Positions 50,784-61,166 of a stretch of DNA of 64,000 nt are shown in pieces. The stretch spans positions 57,656 through 121,655 of the forward strand of contig CACLDR010000001.1 in NCBI GenBank assembly GCA_902605755.1, given 5' to 3'. Numbering within the stretch: position 1 is the first letter of the stretch; the number at the start of each line of letters is the position of its first letter. The notes beneath the pieces are model-generated. The model ran no database searches, was not told where the DNA came from, and saw nothing but the letters and a program-made list of their open reading frames with translations. This stretch comes from an uncultured Marinoscillum sp. (GTDB taxonomy: Bacteria; Bacteroidota; Bacteroidia; Cytophagales; Cyclobacteriaceae). Made by a program: the position numbers and the translations under genes.

Positions 50784-52727
50784 TTAGAGTACAGATTTAG
50801 GAGTGACGGTTAAAATTCCTCGCATGGTTAGATAATGTCCCGGGAAGGTACATAAAAAGGGATAAGGTCCAGGGACAAGGGGAGCAGTAAAGTAAATACT
50901 TTCAATTTCATTGGGAGCTAGAAGATTGGTATGGGCAATCACGTCCTCTGTATCCGGGACATAAGCCAACTTTGCGCCATCCAAGCCTAATTTTGTGGCT
51001 GCAATTCCCACCTCATCTTCTTTGTTTTGAGCAATCAGTAAAAAATTATGTGGCATATCATCAGTATTATTGAAAGTAAGTTTCACTTTACTTCCAGCCA
51101 TAACTGTGATGTTTGATTGATCAAATTTCAGACCAGGTGCGGTACTTATTTCAATTATTATATCAACCTTGTTTAACCATGTTTCAGGTTCCTCTGTGAC
51201 ATGTTTCACAGATACTTTTTTTGTGATACTCGTGGTTGTGTTTTTTACAGTAAGGTTTGATCCCCCCTCAGGAATCTCATTAAGCGTGTAATAACCAAAA
51301 TCGTGTAGTAATTTTTGATTCAAATCATTTAAGATTCCGGGTGCTTTAATTTCATAAATATATCCTTTTCTAAATTGATCGATCTTTAGTAGTACATTAA
51401 GTCTATCTTCGCTCAAGAAAATATTAGTGATATTTCGATTTTCTTTATTTTGAACATCACTGCCATAAAAATGATGATATGAATAAGTGAAATCTGTTAA
51501 TTTATAGGATGAAATCTTTTTTGCCGTTACTTCATCAACAGGCTGAGTGAATTCCAATAAAAATCCTTCTGGATGAATCTTGATTGTTTTTATTTCAAAT
51601 GGAATTTTTCCTGTCCATGAAATGCGTTCCAGCGCATAGCTTGACTGACCGGTAGAGCCCCAGCCGCGATTCGTTTGACCAATATAAAATGCATCATATT
51701 GCGGATTATTAATAATTCTCAACACTCCTGATGAAAATCCTTCTCTAAAAGGGAAACAAACTCCTTGATACACACCATTAATTTTTTCTTGAAAGACACG
51801 CATGATTTGACTATGACCTTGATCCCCCACTACCATTTGACCCTCAAATGGTCCCATGTTCTTTGAAAAAAAATTAATATCTGAAGTAGAAATCCCCATC
51901 AGGGTATGAGGAAACCAAACAGAGGGTGCCTTTACTCCTTCCACTTTATTTTGATATTCGTAAAGTGATAAATTTTTAGTATCATCAATATCTTCAATCT
52001 TCAAGTCGACAGGTGATCCTTTTTCACTAGACCACCTTAAACCGGCAGGATTTCCGGCAAAATTACCCAATTCAAGATGCGTCATTCTTCCCGAACCGAC
52101 CCAATCTCCTTGATTTTCAGTATAAAAAATATCACCTTCAGGGTTGACACAAAATCCTGCAGGAGATCTCAAACCAGTAGCATAAGGAGTCACTTGCCCA
52201 TTTTGACTAACTTTCAACATCCAACCACGCCATTTTGATCCACTTTCACCATATCCTATCCAACCTAAATTTAGCGTAACTAGCATTTGACCATCAGGTA
52301 ATAAAACAGGCCCGTAAGAATATTCATGATAATTGCCATTCAAATCCCATTTAGTAATTGTTTTATATATATCTGCTTGATTGTCTCCATCTTGATCTTT
52401 CAACTCGGTAAGTTCTCCTCGTTGATTACAAAAAAAGGACCCTTCATGATATAATAGTCCGAGTGGTTCATGAAGGCCATGGGCAAATCTGACATATTGG
52501 GATTTGGGATTTTCTGGATTTAGGATTAACCAAATCTCACCCCTTCTTGTGCTTACGCCTAGCTGACCTTTTTCATTAAAGGCCAATCCGCCTACTTCAA
52601 GAATAATTTCTTTTGGAATATAAATTTGATCGATTTGATAATAATCAGATTCCTTAGGTTGACTGAGTGCACAATTATAACTGATGCAGCTAATTAGAAT
52701 AGAAAGGAGTTTAGTTGAAATATTCAT
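50784..52727 (-). CDS. Sorbosone-dehydrogenase-like propeller protein fused to a C-terminal azurin/plastocyanin-type copper domain
   Basis: ARFAHGLHEPLGLLYHEGSFFCNQRGELTELKDQDGDNQADIYKTI; C-terminal FNNTDDMPHNFLLIA...PGPYPFLCTFPGHYLTMRGILTV. Confidence 0.85.
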   Translation of the reverse strand: MNISTKLLSILISCISYNCALSQPKESDYYQIDQIYIPKEIILEVGGLAFNEKGQLGVSTRRGEIWLILNPENPKSQYVRFAHGLHEPLGLLYHEGSFFCNQRGELTELKDQDGDNQADIYKTITKWDLNGNYHEYSYGPVLLPDGQMLVTLNLGWIGYGESGSKWRGWMLKVSQNGQVTPYATGLRSPAGFCVNPEGDIFYTENQGDWVGSGRMTHLELGNFAGNPAGLRWSSEKGSPVDLKIEDIDDTKNLSLYEYQNKVEGVKAPSVWFPHTLMGISTSDINFFSKNMGPFEGQMVVGDQGHSQIMRVFQEKINGVYQGVCFPFREGFSSGVLRIINNPQYDAFYIGQTNRGWGSTGQSSYALERISWTGKIPFEIKTIKIHPEGFLLEFTQPVDEVTAKKISSYKLTDFTYSYHHFYGSDVQNKENRNITNIFLSEDRLNVLLKIDQFRKGYIYEIKAPGILNDLNQKLLHDFGYYTLNEIPEGGSNLTVKNTTTSITKKVSVKHVTEEPETWLNKVDIIIEISTAPGLKFDQSNITVMAGSKVKLTFNNTDDMPHNFLLIAQNKEDEVGIAATKLGLDGAKLAYVPDTEDVIAHTNLLAPNEIESIYFTAPLVPGPYPFLCTFPGHYLTMRGILTVTPKSVL

Positions 52728-52753
52728 TTTTGGAAGATTTACAATACTTGTCG

Positions 52754-54628
52754 CTACCAAAATAAGGAGTAGACTATTTTATTATCTTTTTGTAAAGGAT
52801 AAATGAGTTCCTTTAATCCATTTATTTCACGTATAAAGGGATGGGATTCACCTAAGTTTTTAAAATAAAAAAATCCGCCAACAGAATAAAAATCCTCATT
52901 TATTTTTTCTATATAATCTGCTCTGGCAGCCCGGCAAAATAAATTACTGTCACCATTAATTGATAGTGTTCTTTTTAGACCAGTGGATGATTTGTCAGGT
53001 TGATATTGATCTTCAATGGTTAAATTTTGGTATTTAAAGATGAAGATTGGTCTTTTTTTGTTGTCTATTCTGTATCCTAAAGGTTGAATGTCTTTACTAA
53101 TTTTCAAAGGAAAGGCAGTCATTTTATTTTTTAATGGGGATGCAACGAAATGTTCATTCAATTCAATTGACATCGCTTGTGGAAGCAATAGTTGATCAAT
53201 GCCTCTCCCTTCCCACATTTCGGTAACATCGGCAAATCCACCTTTCCATACTTTTAATAGGCTCCCGTGGGCTAAGTCATATGAATAATGAACGCCTCTC
53301 GGATCACCAACAGAGATGGCATGTGTTCTTTTTTCATCTTGATAATTTACGAATCCTCTGATCATTTCAGGAGTTTGGGAAGGGTCGATTAGTAAAGTTT
53401 TCTTTGTGTTATTTAAGGGATACGGATAAAGCCCCTCTAAGGTTCTTAATTCCTGCATAGGACCTTCGTATTTTAGCCAAAGCCCTTTACCCCAAGTATA
53501 ATTAAAATAATTTATTTGAAATGGATGGCTACCTTTTTTGAGATTTATTATTCCTTTTCTTGATTCAAAATCATGTTTACCATCATGATTAATGACTTGC
53601 TTTTGATCAATGTAAAGAGATGAGCCATCATCTGATAATAAATCAAATAAATAATCTCCTTCGATAGCTACATTTAATTTACCCGAGAATTTGAATGCAA
53701 TGCCATCCCTTCTTTGAGATAATTTATTTACATCGATATTAGTTGTTTTACCCTTTACTTTGGGTGTTAGGGTATCAAAATTAGGTAATTTGGTAATTGG
53801 CATTGGGACTTCAAAATATTGATATTCAATATTGCTTGTGTATAAGGTGTCCGTTTCATAAAGTTTATATTTTATATTTCTGAAAGCAACGGGACCGTGG
53901 TCTCCTTGTAGCATCAACGCTGCTCTGGGTAATTCGAATTGATCTGAAATATGTGCAGCTCTGGTAGGGCCCGTTACTTCTATTTTTTTATGGATTAGTA
54001 TGCCGTTATGATTAACTTCCTCAAACATGGCATTGGTAATTTTATTGCCTAAAGAGTCAAATTTAGGGGCTTTGAACTTGATGTGAAGATGTTGCCATAA
54101 TCCTGGGGCTTTAATTACATTTTTTTGGGGGGCATGTCCCTCAAATCCTTTTTCTCTTTCTGGTTTTTGATTATCCCATCTCTCATAAATACCTCCACAA
54201 TCTTTTGAGGTTAGCTTTTCTTTTCCCCAGCTATCAAATAATTGTATTTCGTATCGACTTTGAAAATAGATACCTGAGTTAGACCCTTTGGGAATCATGA
54301 ATTCAAGATCTAATTCGATGTCACCATGTTTGAATCTAGAGAAGATATGTGCTCTATTTTCAGTAGTTGGCTGATTAATTAAAATACCTGTGCCCTCCTT
54401 GGTTTTCATATGTAATGCTTTTGTAAAGTCAGAGTGAACTTGACCTACTATGCTCCAGTTTTGACCCTCTCCTTTGAGCTCACTAATTTTTGAAAGTTTG
54501 AGAGTATGAAAAGGAAGTGAATTGGGCACGAACGATTCGTGGTCACTCAAATCATCAACTATGAAAGGCTTACAACCAAAGAGGATTGTTAAAAAAAAGA
54601 TAGCGATATTGACACTGGTTTTTTTCAT
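52754..54628 (-). CDS. DUF1080 (3-keto-disaccharide hydrolase-like) lipoprotein with PA14 domain
   Basis: GDIELDLEFMIPKGSNSGIYFQSRYEIQLFDSWG...GGIYERWD; PA14-like GDYLFDLLSDDGSSLYIDQKQVINHDGKHDFESRKGIINLKKGSHPFQINYFN. Confidence 0.88.
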   Translation of the reverse strand: MKKTSVNIAIFFLTILFGCKPFIVDDLSDHESFVPNSLPFHTLKLSKISELKGEGQNWSIVGQVHSDFTKALHMKTKEGTGILINQPTTENRAHIFSRFKHGDIELDLEFMIPKGSNSGIYFQSRYEIQLFDSWGKEKLTSKDCGGIYERWDNQKPEREKGFEGHAPQKNVIKAPGLWQHLHIKFKAPKFDSLGNKITNAMFEEVNHNGILIHKKIEVTGPTRAAHISDQFELPRAALMLQGDHGPVAFRNIKYKLYETDTLYTSNIEYQYFEVPMPITKLPNFDTLTPKVKGKTTNIDVNKLSQRRDGIAFKFSGKLNVAIEGDYLFDLLSDDGSSLYIDQKQVINHDGKHDFESRKGIINLKKGSHPFQINYFNYTWGKGLWLKYEGPMQELRTLEGLYPYPLNNTKKTLLIDPSQTPEMIRGFVNYQDEKRTHAISVGDPRGVHYSYDLAHGSLLKVWKGGFADVTEMWEGRGIDQLLLPQAMSIELNEHFVASPLKNKMTAFPLKISKDIQPLGYRIDNKKRPIFIFKYQNLTIEDQYQPDKSSTGLKRTLSINGDSNLFCRAARADYIEKINEDFYSVGGFFYFKNLGESHPFIREINGLKELIYPLQKDNKIVYSLFW

Positions 54629-54995
54629 TGGTTTTATCGATTATTGAAGTGCCTCATGGCGTGATTAATTTTTATTCAAATGCTTATACCTAATATAATT
54701 TTTTATTTAAATTAAGTTTCGTACCAACATTAACAAATTTGTAATTTTTAAGAGCTCTAAATTGCTATTTCTTTAAAAGTTGCATATATTCCGATCTGCG
54801 TTTAAGAATAACATGCCTTGCAGAGTTATTTCTACTTTAGTTACCAATTTTTTCACATTATTACATTTTTTATTTTAAAATAGTTTAAAGGCAAGACTTA
54901 GTTGAGAGTAAATTTATAATAAATTATTGGCGGGGAATTTTTTTTCCATTGTATTTGTCTCTTCTATACCAAAATATCATTTAATTTCTATAATT

Positions 54996-55787
54996 ATGAA
55001 AAATGTAAAGGCCATTTCGTTGTTCATTTGTATCGCAATATTCAATTTTATTATATCATGCGGGGATGAGAATGCTATATCTTATTCTCTCACCGTTCAA
55101 GTTGAACCTGATGATGGGGGCAGTGTTTCCCAAAGATCAGAAAATTTTATTTCGGACACGAAGGTGACCCTAATTGCAACGGCTAATTCGAATTATTCTT
55201 TTTCGACTTGGACAGGGTCTGTAAATAGCACTTCCAATCCACTAGATATAATTATGGATGAGCATAAATCAGTAGTTGCCGTTTTTAAATTAATGGACAG
55301 TGATCGAGATGGGATTACAGATGACTTAGATGAATGTCCAAATACAGTTGAAGGAAGTACAGTCGATGATAATGGTTGTAATGAGGATTTAAAAGAAGTT
55401 GTTGCAACCGTTTGGACGGGAGATTTGATTAATTTTATTAAAGCAGATGGGGCTGATCCTGCATTAGCTGTAAACCAAGATCGCATAACTGACAAAGTCT
55501 GGATTACCCGGGACAATGAGGGAGGACAAATATACAACCGGATATTAGAAAGTACTTCAGACAAAGTAACGAGCCCATTGGGAACTAAATGGTCTGAAGG
55601 GGCCCTTGATGATTATGCATCTTTAACTTATACCACCTTTCGAAATGCGACGGGAAAACCAAAAGATGCCGTGGGTACAACTTATGTGGTACATCTAATT
55701 GAAGAAAATATTTATTTATCAGTTAGACTAACTTCTTGGTCTCAAGGTAAGGCAGGAGGGTTTGGTTACGAACGTAGTTCTAAATAA
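54996..55787 (+). CDS. Lipoprotein with InlB-B-like repeat and thrombospondin type 3-like repeat
   Basis: FNFIISCGDEN lipobox; VEPDDGGSVSQRSENFISDTKVTLIATANSNYSFSTWTGSV; DSDRDGITDDLDECPNTVEGSTVDDNGC. Confidence 0.75.
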   Translation: MKNVKAISLFICIAIFNFIISCGDENAISYSLTVQVEPDDGGSVSQRSENFISDTKVTLIATANSNYSFSTWTGSVNSTSNPLDIIMDEHKSVVAVFKLMDSDRDGITDDLDECPNTVEGSTVDDNGCNEDLKEVVATVWTGDLINFIKADGADPALAVNQDRITDKVWITRDNEGGQIYNRILESTSDKVTSPLGTKWSEGALDDYASLTYTTFRNATGKPKDAVGTTYVVHLIEENIYLSVRLTSWSQGKAGGFGYERSSK

Positions 55788-56186
55788 GAGGTTGTCAAGC
55801 CGAGCCCGAAAGAGAATAGGGATTGCTTTTTTTAAAGGATTTTAATAATAACAATCATAATATAAAGGACTGCTTATCTAATTTCAATAAACCTTTATAA
55901 TTCAAAATAATGATTCCAAATTTCCAAACTTTTTTCACCAATAAAAGATTTATTTTTATAGGTGTCTTTTTAGCCTTTTAAAGAGCATAAATGATACGAT
56001 CTTTATGGTTAAAATCTGTTCAAATAAAAATTTAGCTTAAAACACAATAGCATTTATTATTTTTTTACCTCAGTGTTTTAGTTGAATCACTTTTTTGTCA
56101 ATAACTATTTATTTTTCTTATTTATTGCGGAAAAGTATGGATTTTAATAGTGTAAATACTCTCCATAAAAGCCTTTTACAACGAGG

Positions 56187-56235
56187 AAAAGGCAGAATAA
56201 TGCGCACCAAGAAGTGCTTTTTATTTCTGCCTTTT
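56187..56235 (-). terminator. Hairpin downstream of the minus-strand ORF at 56273
   Basis: aaaaggcaga ... gcac-caagaa-gtgc ... tctgcctttt; nested two-level stem, weak U-tract. Confidence 0.5.
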
Positions 56236-56272
56236 ATAGAAAGTTTAAATTTTCATTAAAACAAAACTAGAT

Positions 56273-57025
56273 TTATTGAGTGGATAAACCAGGCATAAAG
56301 GACGCATTGTATTGCCCTCTCGACCATTCTAATAACGACTCATTATATAATTGAAAATCATTCTTCCAAGAACCATTTCCAAACATTTCATTATAGGCCT
56401 CTTGAATACTTTCACCTTCAGAGGCCCCTTGTGGCAACCTCATGTCATTGTAGGTAGTAATGATTCGCACAGTATTGGCATTTCCTCCAGAATCTAGATA
56501 AAAAACTGCCCATCTGATTTCTGGGCGCACTTTGGCCAATACCTGCTTGTACCTTTCCAAGTAACGCCAAAAATGGTCCTGATTCCCATTTTTCATTACT
56601 CTGGTCAAACTTCTCATATAGCGCTGAGCCTCCGGTTTTTCAAAGTTTAAGCTCAATTCTTTCACACGTCCCCAAATATAAGGTCCCTCACCCTTTTGGA
56701 TATACTTTTCTACATTGTCCCTCCAAAATTTATTTTGAGCTGAATTGTCAATTAAAAACCAATCGATAGATTTTCTTGGCATAATACGCTCATAAAGTCC
56801 ATTTTCAGCATTTGCTCCACTGGTCATTTTAGCCGTAAAAACAGACATTTCTTGAGTATTATTGTATAATTTGGTTTTTTCAGCGATCGCTTGTTCGAAT
56901 TTTGCTATCATTCCTTTTTTAGGGATATATTCATAAGTGATCCAATATTCTGCATCTGGACTTGATTGAGAAAACCCAAAATGGCTATTTAATATTATGA
57001 TAATGATTAATACATAATTTTTCAT
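56273..57025 (-). CDS. Hypothetical secreted protein
   Basis: Signal peptide MKNYVLIIIIILNSHFGFSQ; no family recognised. Confidence 0.65.
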   Translation of the reverse strand: MKNYVLIIIIILNSHFGFSQSSPDAEYWITYEYIPKKGMIAKFEQAIAEKTKLYNNTQEMSVFTAKMTSGANAENGLYERIMPRKSIDWFLIDNSAQNKFWRDNVEKYIQKGEGPYIWGRVKELSLNFEKPEAQRYMRSLTRVMKNGNQDHFWRYLERYKQVLAKVRPEIRWAVFYLDSGGNANTVRIITTYNDMRLPQGASEGESIQEAYNEMFGNGSWKNDFQLYNESLLEWSRGQYNASFMPGLSTQ

Positions 57026-57335
57026 TTAATTATTTTGTTTATATTGAATTTTTAATTTGGTATGTCAATTTAGTAACATTTTAATATAGAGTAGTATTGT
57101 AGTTAATATTACTTTTAAAGGGTTTTGGCTTTTTTTGATCTTTACTTTTTCTGAAATAAAAAAAGAAGAAGGGATTGCTTGAATCGTGCAATTAAAAGTA
57201 ACCAAAATTAATATGAAATTTGAGATGGCACTTATATCAAAGTAAGTTTTCTAAGAGAGAAAGAGTTAGGATAAAGCTTGTCTAATTTAGAAGACCGAAA
57301 GTCACATTTCTTAACTATGCATTTAGATTTTCTTG

Positions 57336-58274
57336 TTATACCTCCCACTGGGACGGATTTGGATAGGTTCTTTCTAGATACTTACTCACTTCAGGACAAG
57401 GGGTTATATTTTTATTTCGGAGGTCAGCAACACAAACAAATGAAAAATTTAAGGCTAAAAAGATCCTTACTTTATTAATGATGCGAGAAAAATAATCAGA
57501 TTGAATAAGGATTAAAGTCTTCTTCTTTTTTAAAAAATTTAACATATTATGGTGCGAGAAGTAATAGCAGTAGGCATCTACAAAACAAAAGGTATCTTCT
57601 GATCTAAACAATATCTTCCTAAGCTGTTCTACAGCCTCTGGATAAAGGAGAATGAACTTTTTTATATAGGTTTTATTAAAAATTCTTGGGCTATGTCCAA
57701 TAGGCGGTGGCATTTTTTTATTAAGGTTTAACTGTTGAAAGGTGTTTTTTCTTGCTTTAGAGACGTGACCATCCAGATTAAAAGGATTAATCAAATAGGA
57801 ATTTCGGCTTATGAATCTCAATAGGATATCAGATTCTTGATACCAGATTGGTTTTCCAGTATTATCGAATAGATCTTTTAGTGATAGCGGCGCTGTCAAA
57901 AGCATGTCATCGTTGAAATACAAAAAGTCTTCAGTTAACTTGGGAATTCTGTGTAGCACTGATTCAATGGTACAGGAACAAAAAGAAACTCCATTTAATA
58001 ATTCGATGGCATTGATTATGATAAGATCTGCTCTAGTTTTATCGATAAAATTTGGAACCGACCCATGATTAGTTACCAAATATATTTTATGAATGTATTT
58101 AGAAAAATAGAGGTCTAAACTTCTTAAAGAATACTTTAATTCATTTAGGCTAGAGTTAAAACGTGCTGTATTGTTTGCAAAACTTTTTTTTTTAGTATGT
58201 TTATCTTTTTCTTTTTGCCATTCTTTGTGTTCATGGTCAACCCAAGTATATACAACATCTATTTTTTTTGGCAT
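57336..58274 (-). CDS. Stealth family protein (sugar-phosphotransferase-like)
   Basis: KIDVVYTWVDHEHKEWQKEK (CR1), RFNSSLNELKYSLRSLDLYFSKYIHKIYLVTNHGSVPNFI, FLYFNDDMLLTAPLSLKDLF (CR2), W at ESDILLRFISRNSY. Confidence 0.85.
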   Translation of the reverse strand: MPKKIDVVYTWVDHEHKEWQKEKDKHTKKKSFANNTARFNSSLNELKYSLRSLDLYFSKYIHKIYLVTNHGSVPNFIDKTRADLIIINAIELLNGVSFCSCTIESVLHRIPKLTEDFLYFNDDMLLTAPLSLKDLFDNTGKPIWYQESDILLRFISRNSYLINPFNLDGHVSKARKNTFQQLNLNKKMPPPIGHSPRIFNKTYIKKFILLYPEAVEQLRKILFRSEDTFCFVDAYCYYFSHHNMLNFLKKKKTLILIQSDYFSRIINKVRIFLALNFSFVCVADLRNKNITPCPEVSKYLERTYPNPSQWEV

Positions 58275-58448
58275 GATGGTTACTTTTTGTTATTTTTTCT
58301 GATCATGACAAATTTCAACTAAAAAAATGAATTTTATATGCCATTTTTAGGAGCGATTCGCAAATAGAAATAATTAGCTTGTCCGTAGTGCAACTAATCA
58401 TGCATTAATACAATTAAAATCTGATTATGTATTTCTTAAAAATAATTT

Positions 58449-59405
58449 TTACCTTAACCCGCTGAGATCATATTTCGATACAAAATTCCAGATGAGCTCA
58501 CTGGTATTTGCTTCTTCATAGGAAAGATCAAACCAAACATGATCTCCCTCAATAACCTTATAATGTTCTACTGAGGTACCGCTGTCTCCATCATGATATG
58601 CATAATGTTCTATTAGGGTACCATTGTCAGTGATACTATTAGTCAAAGGATCTTTACTCGTATGGTTGAAGGAAGTCCAATAATTCAACATTTCTTCTAC
58701 TGATGCATAAGAATCACCAATACCATCATAAGGACGGTAGTAATCTGAAGTCCCATGAAATTCAATAATTGCAGTTGGGTGAATTGGGTTGCAGTTATCT
58801 ATCGTTTCTTGGTACATCAAACCAGAGACAGCACCTATCGCAGCTATTTTGTCACTATTGTAGCACGCAAGTGCGAAGGTAAAGTCAGCACCATTCGAAA
58901 AACCACAGGCATAAATACGTGAACTGTCAATATTGTAGTTGACAGTTAATTTATCGATTAAGGCATTTACAAATTCAAAATCTTTTGCGCTGCTTTTATT
59001 AGTTGAACTAACCAATGCATTATTCCAGTGCGAGTCACCATTTAATATTGTTCCTTGAGGATAAACGAGAATAAAGTTATTTGAATCAGCTATATTTCTC
59101 ATATCGGCATACCCCAACTGACTACCTGCTGAGTCACCATTACCATGAAAATTAAGCATCAAAGGAACTTTTATTGAATCATTATAGGATTCAGGGACAT
59201 ATAATATATATTCTCTAATAAGGCCGTCATGGATGATTGAATCTACGTTTATATTGGTGAAATCTATATTCAATTTATTTGAGTCTTTATCTTCTGAAGC
59301 CGTCTTATCATATTCTTTATCGGTCATGGTCTGATCATTGTCATCAGAACTACATTGGCTGAATAAAATAAGAGAATTAATTGAAATAAACATTAGAAAG
59401 TATTT
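58449..59405 (-). CDS. Secreted esterase of the LpqC/PHB-depolymerase family (lipoprotein)
   Basis: REYILYVPESYNDSIKVPLMLNFHGNGDSAG, YACGFSNGADFTFALAC (GFSNGA), EFHGTSD, GDHVW. Confidence 0.87.
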   Translation of the reverse strand, partial: KYFLMFISINSLILFSQCSSDDNDQTMTDKEYDKTASEDKDSNKLNIDFTNINVDSIIHDGLIREYILYVPESYNDSIKVPLMLNFHGNGDSAGSQLGYADMRNIADSNNFILVYPQGTILNGDSHWNNALVSSTNKSSAKDFEFVNALIDKLTVNYNIDSSRIYACGFSNGADFTFALACYNSDKIAAIGAVSGLMYQETIDNCNPIHPTAIIEFHGTSDYYRPYDGIGDSYASVEEMLNYWTSFNHTSKDPLTNSITDNGTLIEHYAYHDGDSGTSVEHYKVIEGDHVWFDLSYEEANTSELIWNFVSKYDLSGLR

Positions 59406-59752
59406 CATAGCTCTATAAAGATATATTTCTTTCATTTTGAGTATAGTTAAAATAATTATGATTTAATAGATTACTTTATGTAGGGGATTTTCAAAGATAA
59501 CTTGCTTTAATCATTAAGTAATCATTAAATTAGGTTATATGTGCTTTTATTAAAGTACAAAGTTTAAAATTCTTTTTTATTTCAATAATTTTGAATTTTG
59601 ACAAGGCAAAGTTTCGCTGGAAAAGAAATAATTATAGGATAATTTCTATTATTGGTATTTAAGTTTCACGGAAGCTCAAAATCAAATACGCTCAATTATT
59701 AATAATTCACCTTCAAAAGTAGAGCGAGAATAGAGAAGATTTTTTGGTAAGC

Positions 59753-60030
59753 CTAATTTTTAAACCAATTATTCATTTGTTCTACACTTGGAAATACAAC
59801 CACCACATTTACGTTGCTGCGTTTGTTTCCCTCATAATGGATAGTTACATTACCAACTAAAAACTTGTCCTGAAAAGGAAGTAGCGCAGCTCCAGTTTTA
59901 CAGCATATTTTATTGAAAATGACTGATTTTAACCTTTAGATTACCGATTACATATCCTTTTGACTTTTTTATTGCTTGATATTAAAAAGGTAAAGTTATT
60001 GAAATTTTCATACCCATATTGTTAAATCTC
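59753..60030 (-). pseudogene. Fossil of a small gene, frameshifted
   Basis: Minus frames read ...KKSKGYVIGNLKVKISHFQ* then, one frame over, ...NKICCKTGAALLPFQDKFLVGNVTIHYEGNKRSNVNVVVVFPSVEQMNNWFKN*. Confidence 0.4.
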
Positions 60031-60091
60031 AGATATAAATATTCTACATCTAAATTATAATTGGTGGATAAAAAGTATTTGTAAATGTTAC

Positions 60092-60337
60092 TCAATTCAG
60101 ACAGGCACCTTCAATCCAGGAAACTACAATACTTTGAGCAAAACAAGAATTACTATAGGTGATTCCATCGCAGCCACACACTGGTTGATAAATTTCAATG
60201 CAAACTTTATTTGGGTTTGGAGGATCGGTAAAACACATATCTTGAGAGATTTCATGATCCCCATCTTCACTGCACGAAGTTAGGGTGAAGAGCGAGAGGA
60301 TAATACCCAAAATATGTGAGTTTTTGCGAGTCTTCAT
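60092..60337 (-). CDS. Small lipoprotein with Kazal-type serine protease inhibitor domain
   Basis: LFTLTSCSEDG lipobox; CFTDPPNPNKVCIEIYQPVCGCDGITYSNSCFAQSIVVSWIEGAC. Confidence 0.85.
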   Translation of the reverse strand: MKTRKNSHILGIILSLFTLTSCSEDGDHEISQDMCFTDPPNPNKVCIEIYQPVCGCDGITYSNSCFAQSIVVSWIEGACLN

Positions 60338-60689
60338 AGTTCAATATATTTAATATGTCATATTTAATATGTCAATTGCGAAGCGTTAAAGGGATAATAT
60401 TCAAGCCATTTTTAATCCAATTCTTTGGGTAATTTACGTGGGGATATATTTTAAGATTAGTATTCAAAAACAACAAAAAAACAAAGTACAATCATATTGC
60501 GATAACCTTATCACTTCATATGAGGTTTTACTTGGCCATCCCATCCTTTTAGATTAAATGATAGTAATTTTATTTGAATGAAAATTATATTCAAAATAAT
60601 GTTGTATATACAAATGCCAAAAATTTTTCTTTTTGAGAGTAATTCTTAAAAAACCACCTATCTTTTAAATAAGTGGTTAGAAATTTAAG

Positions 60690-60763
60690 TGGAGAAGATG
60701 AGATTCGAACTCACGACCTCTTGACTGCCAGTCAAGCGCTCTAGCCAACTGAGCTACATCCCC
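60690..60763 (-). tRNA. tRNA-Ala (anticodon GGC)
   Basis: Minus: GGGGATGTAGCTCAGTTGGCTAGAGCGCTTGACTGGCAGTCAAGAGGTCGTGAGTTCGAATCTCATCTTCTCCA; loop CTGGCAG; G3:U70 alanine identity pair. Confidence 0.93.
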
Positions 60764-60999
60764 AAATATATGATTTCGTGTATTTTCACATTATTCAAAA
60801 GTTAATTTTAAATAAAACTGTCAAGGAAATCAAAAAATATTTTTTTCAACACAAAAGTATATAAAAACAGACTAGGAAAATATTATATTGATTTTGAACT
60901 AAAAAAAAGTGATTTTGGTTAAGTGGAGGTTTGTATGAGTGCTATGAAAAATGGTTTTTCCTTTCTACATGGATGCCAAAGACTACGTTGGAAGAAACG

Positions 61000-61066
61000 A
61001 TTTTAAGGATAAGAATAATTCACTAAGGGTGGAGGATTTTTAGTAGTTTTAAATAATTAAAACCAG
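61000..61066 (+). repeat. Diverged direct repeat, copy A
   Basis: ggataagaataattcactaagggtggaggatttttagtagttttaaataattaaaacca aligns with 62218-62280. Confidence 0.55.
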
Positions 61067-61166
61067 TCCTGTAGAAACTTGGCAACTGCTTCAAAATGAA
61101 TTTCGAAAAATTTTCCTTTTCTTATTAAGGTTTGACTTATTTAAACCTAGCCTTTATCAAAGTAAT

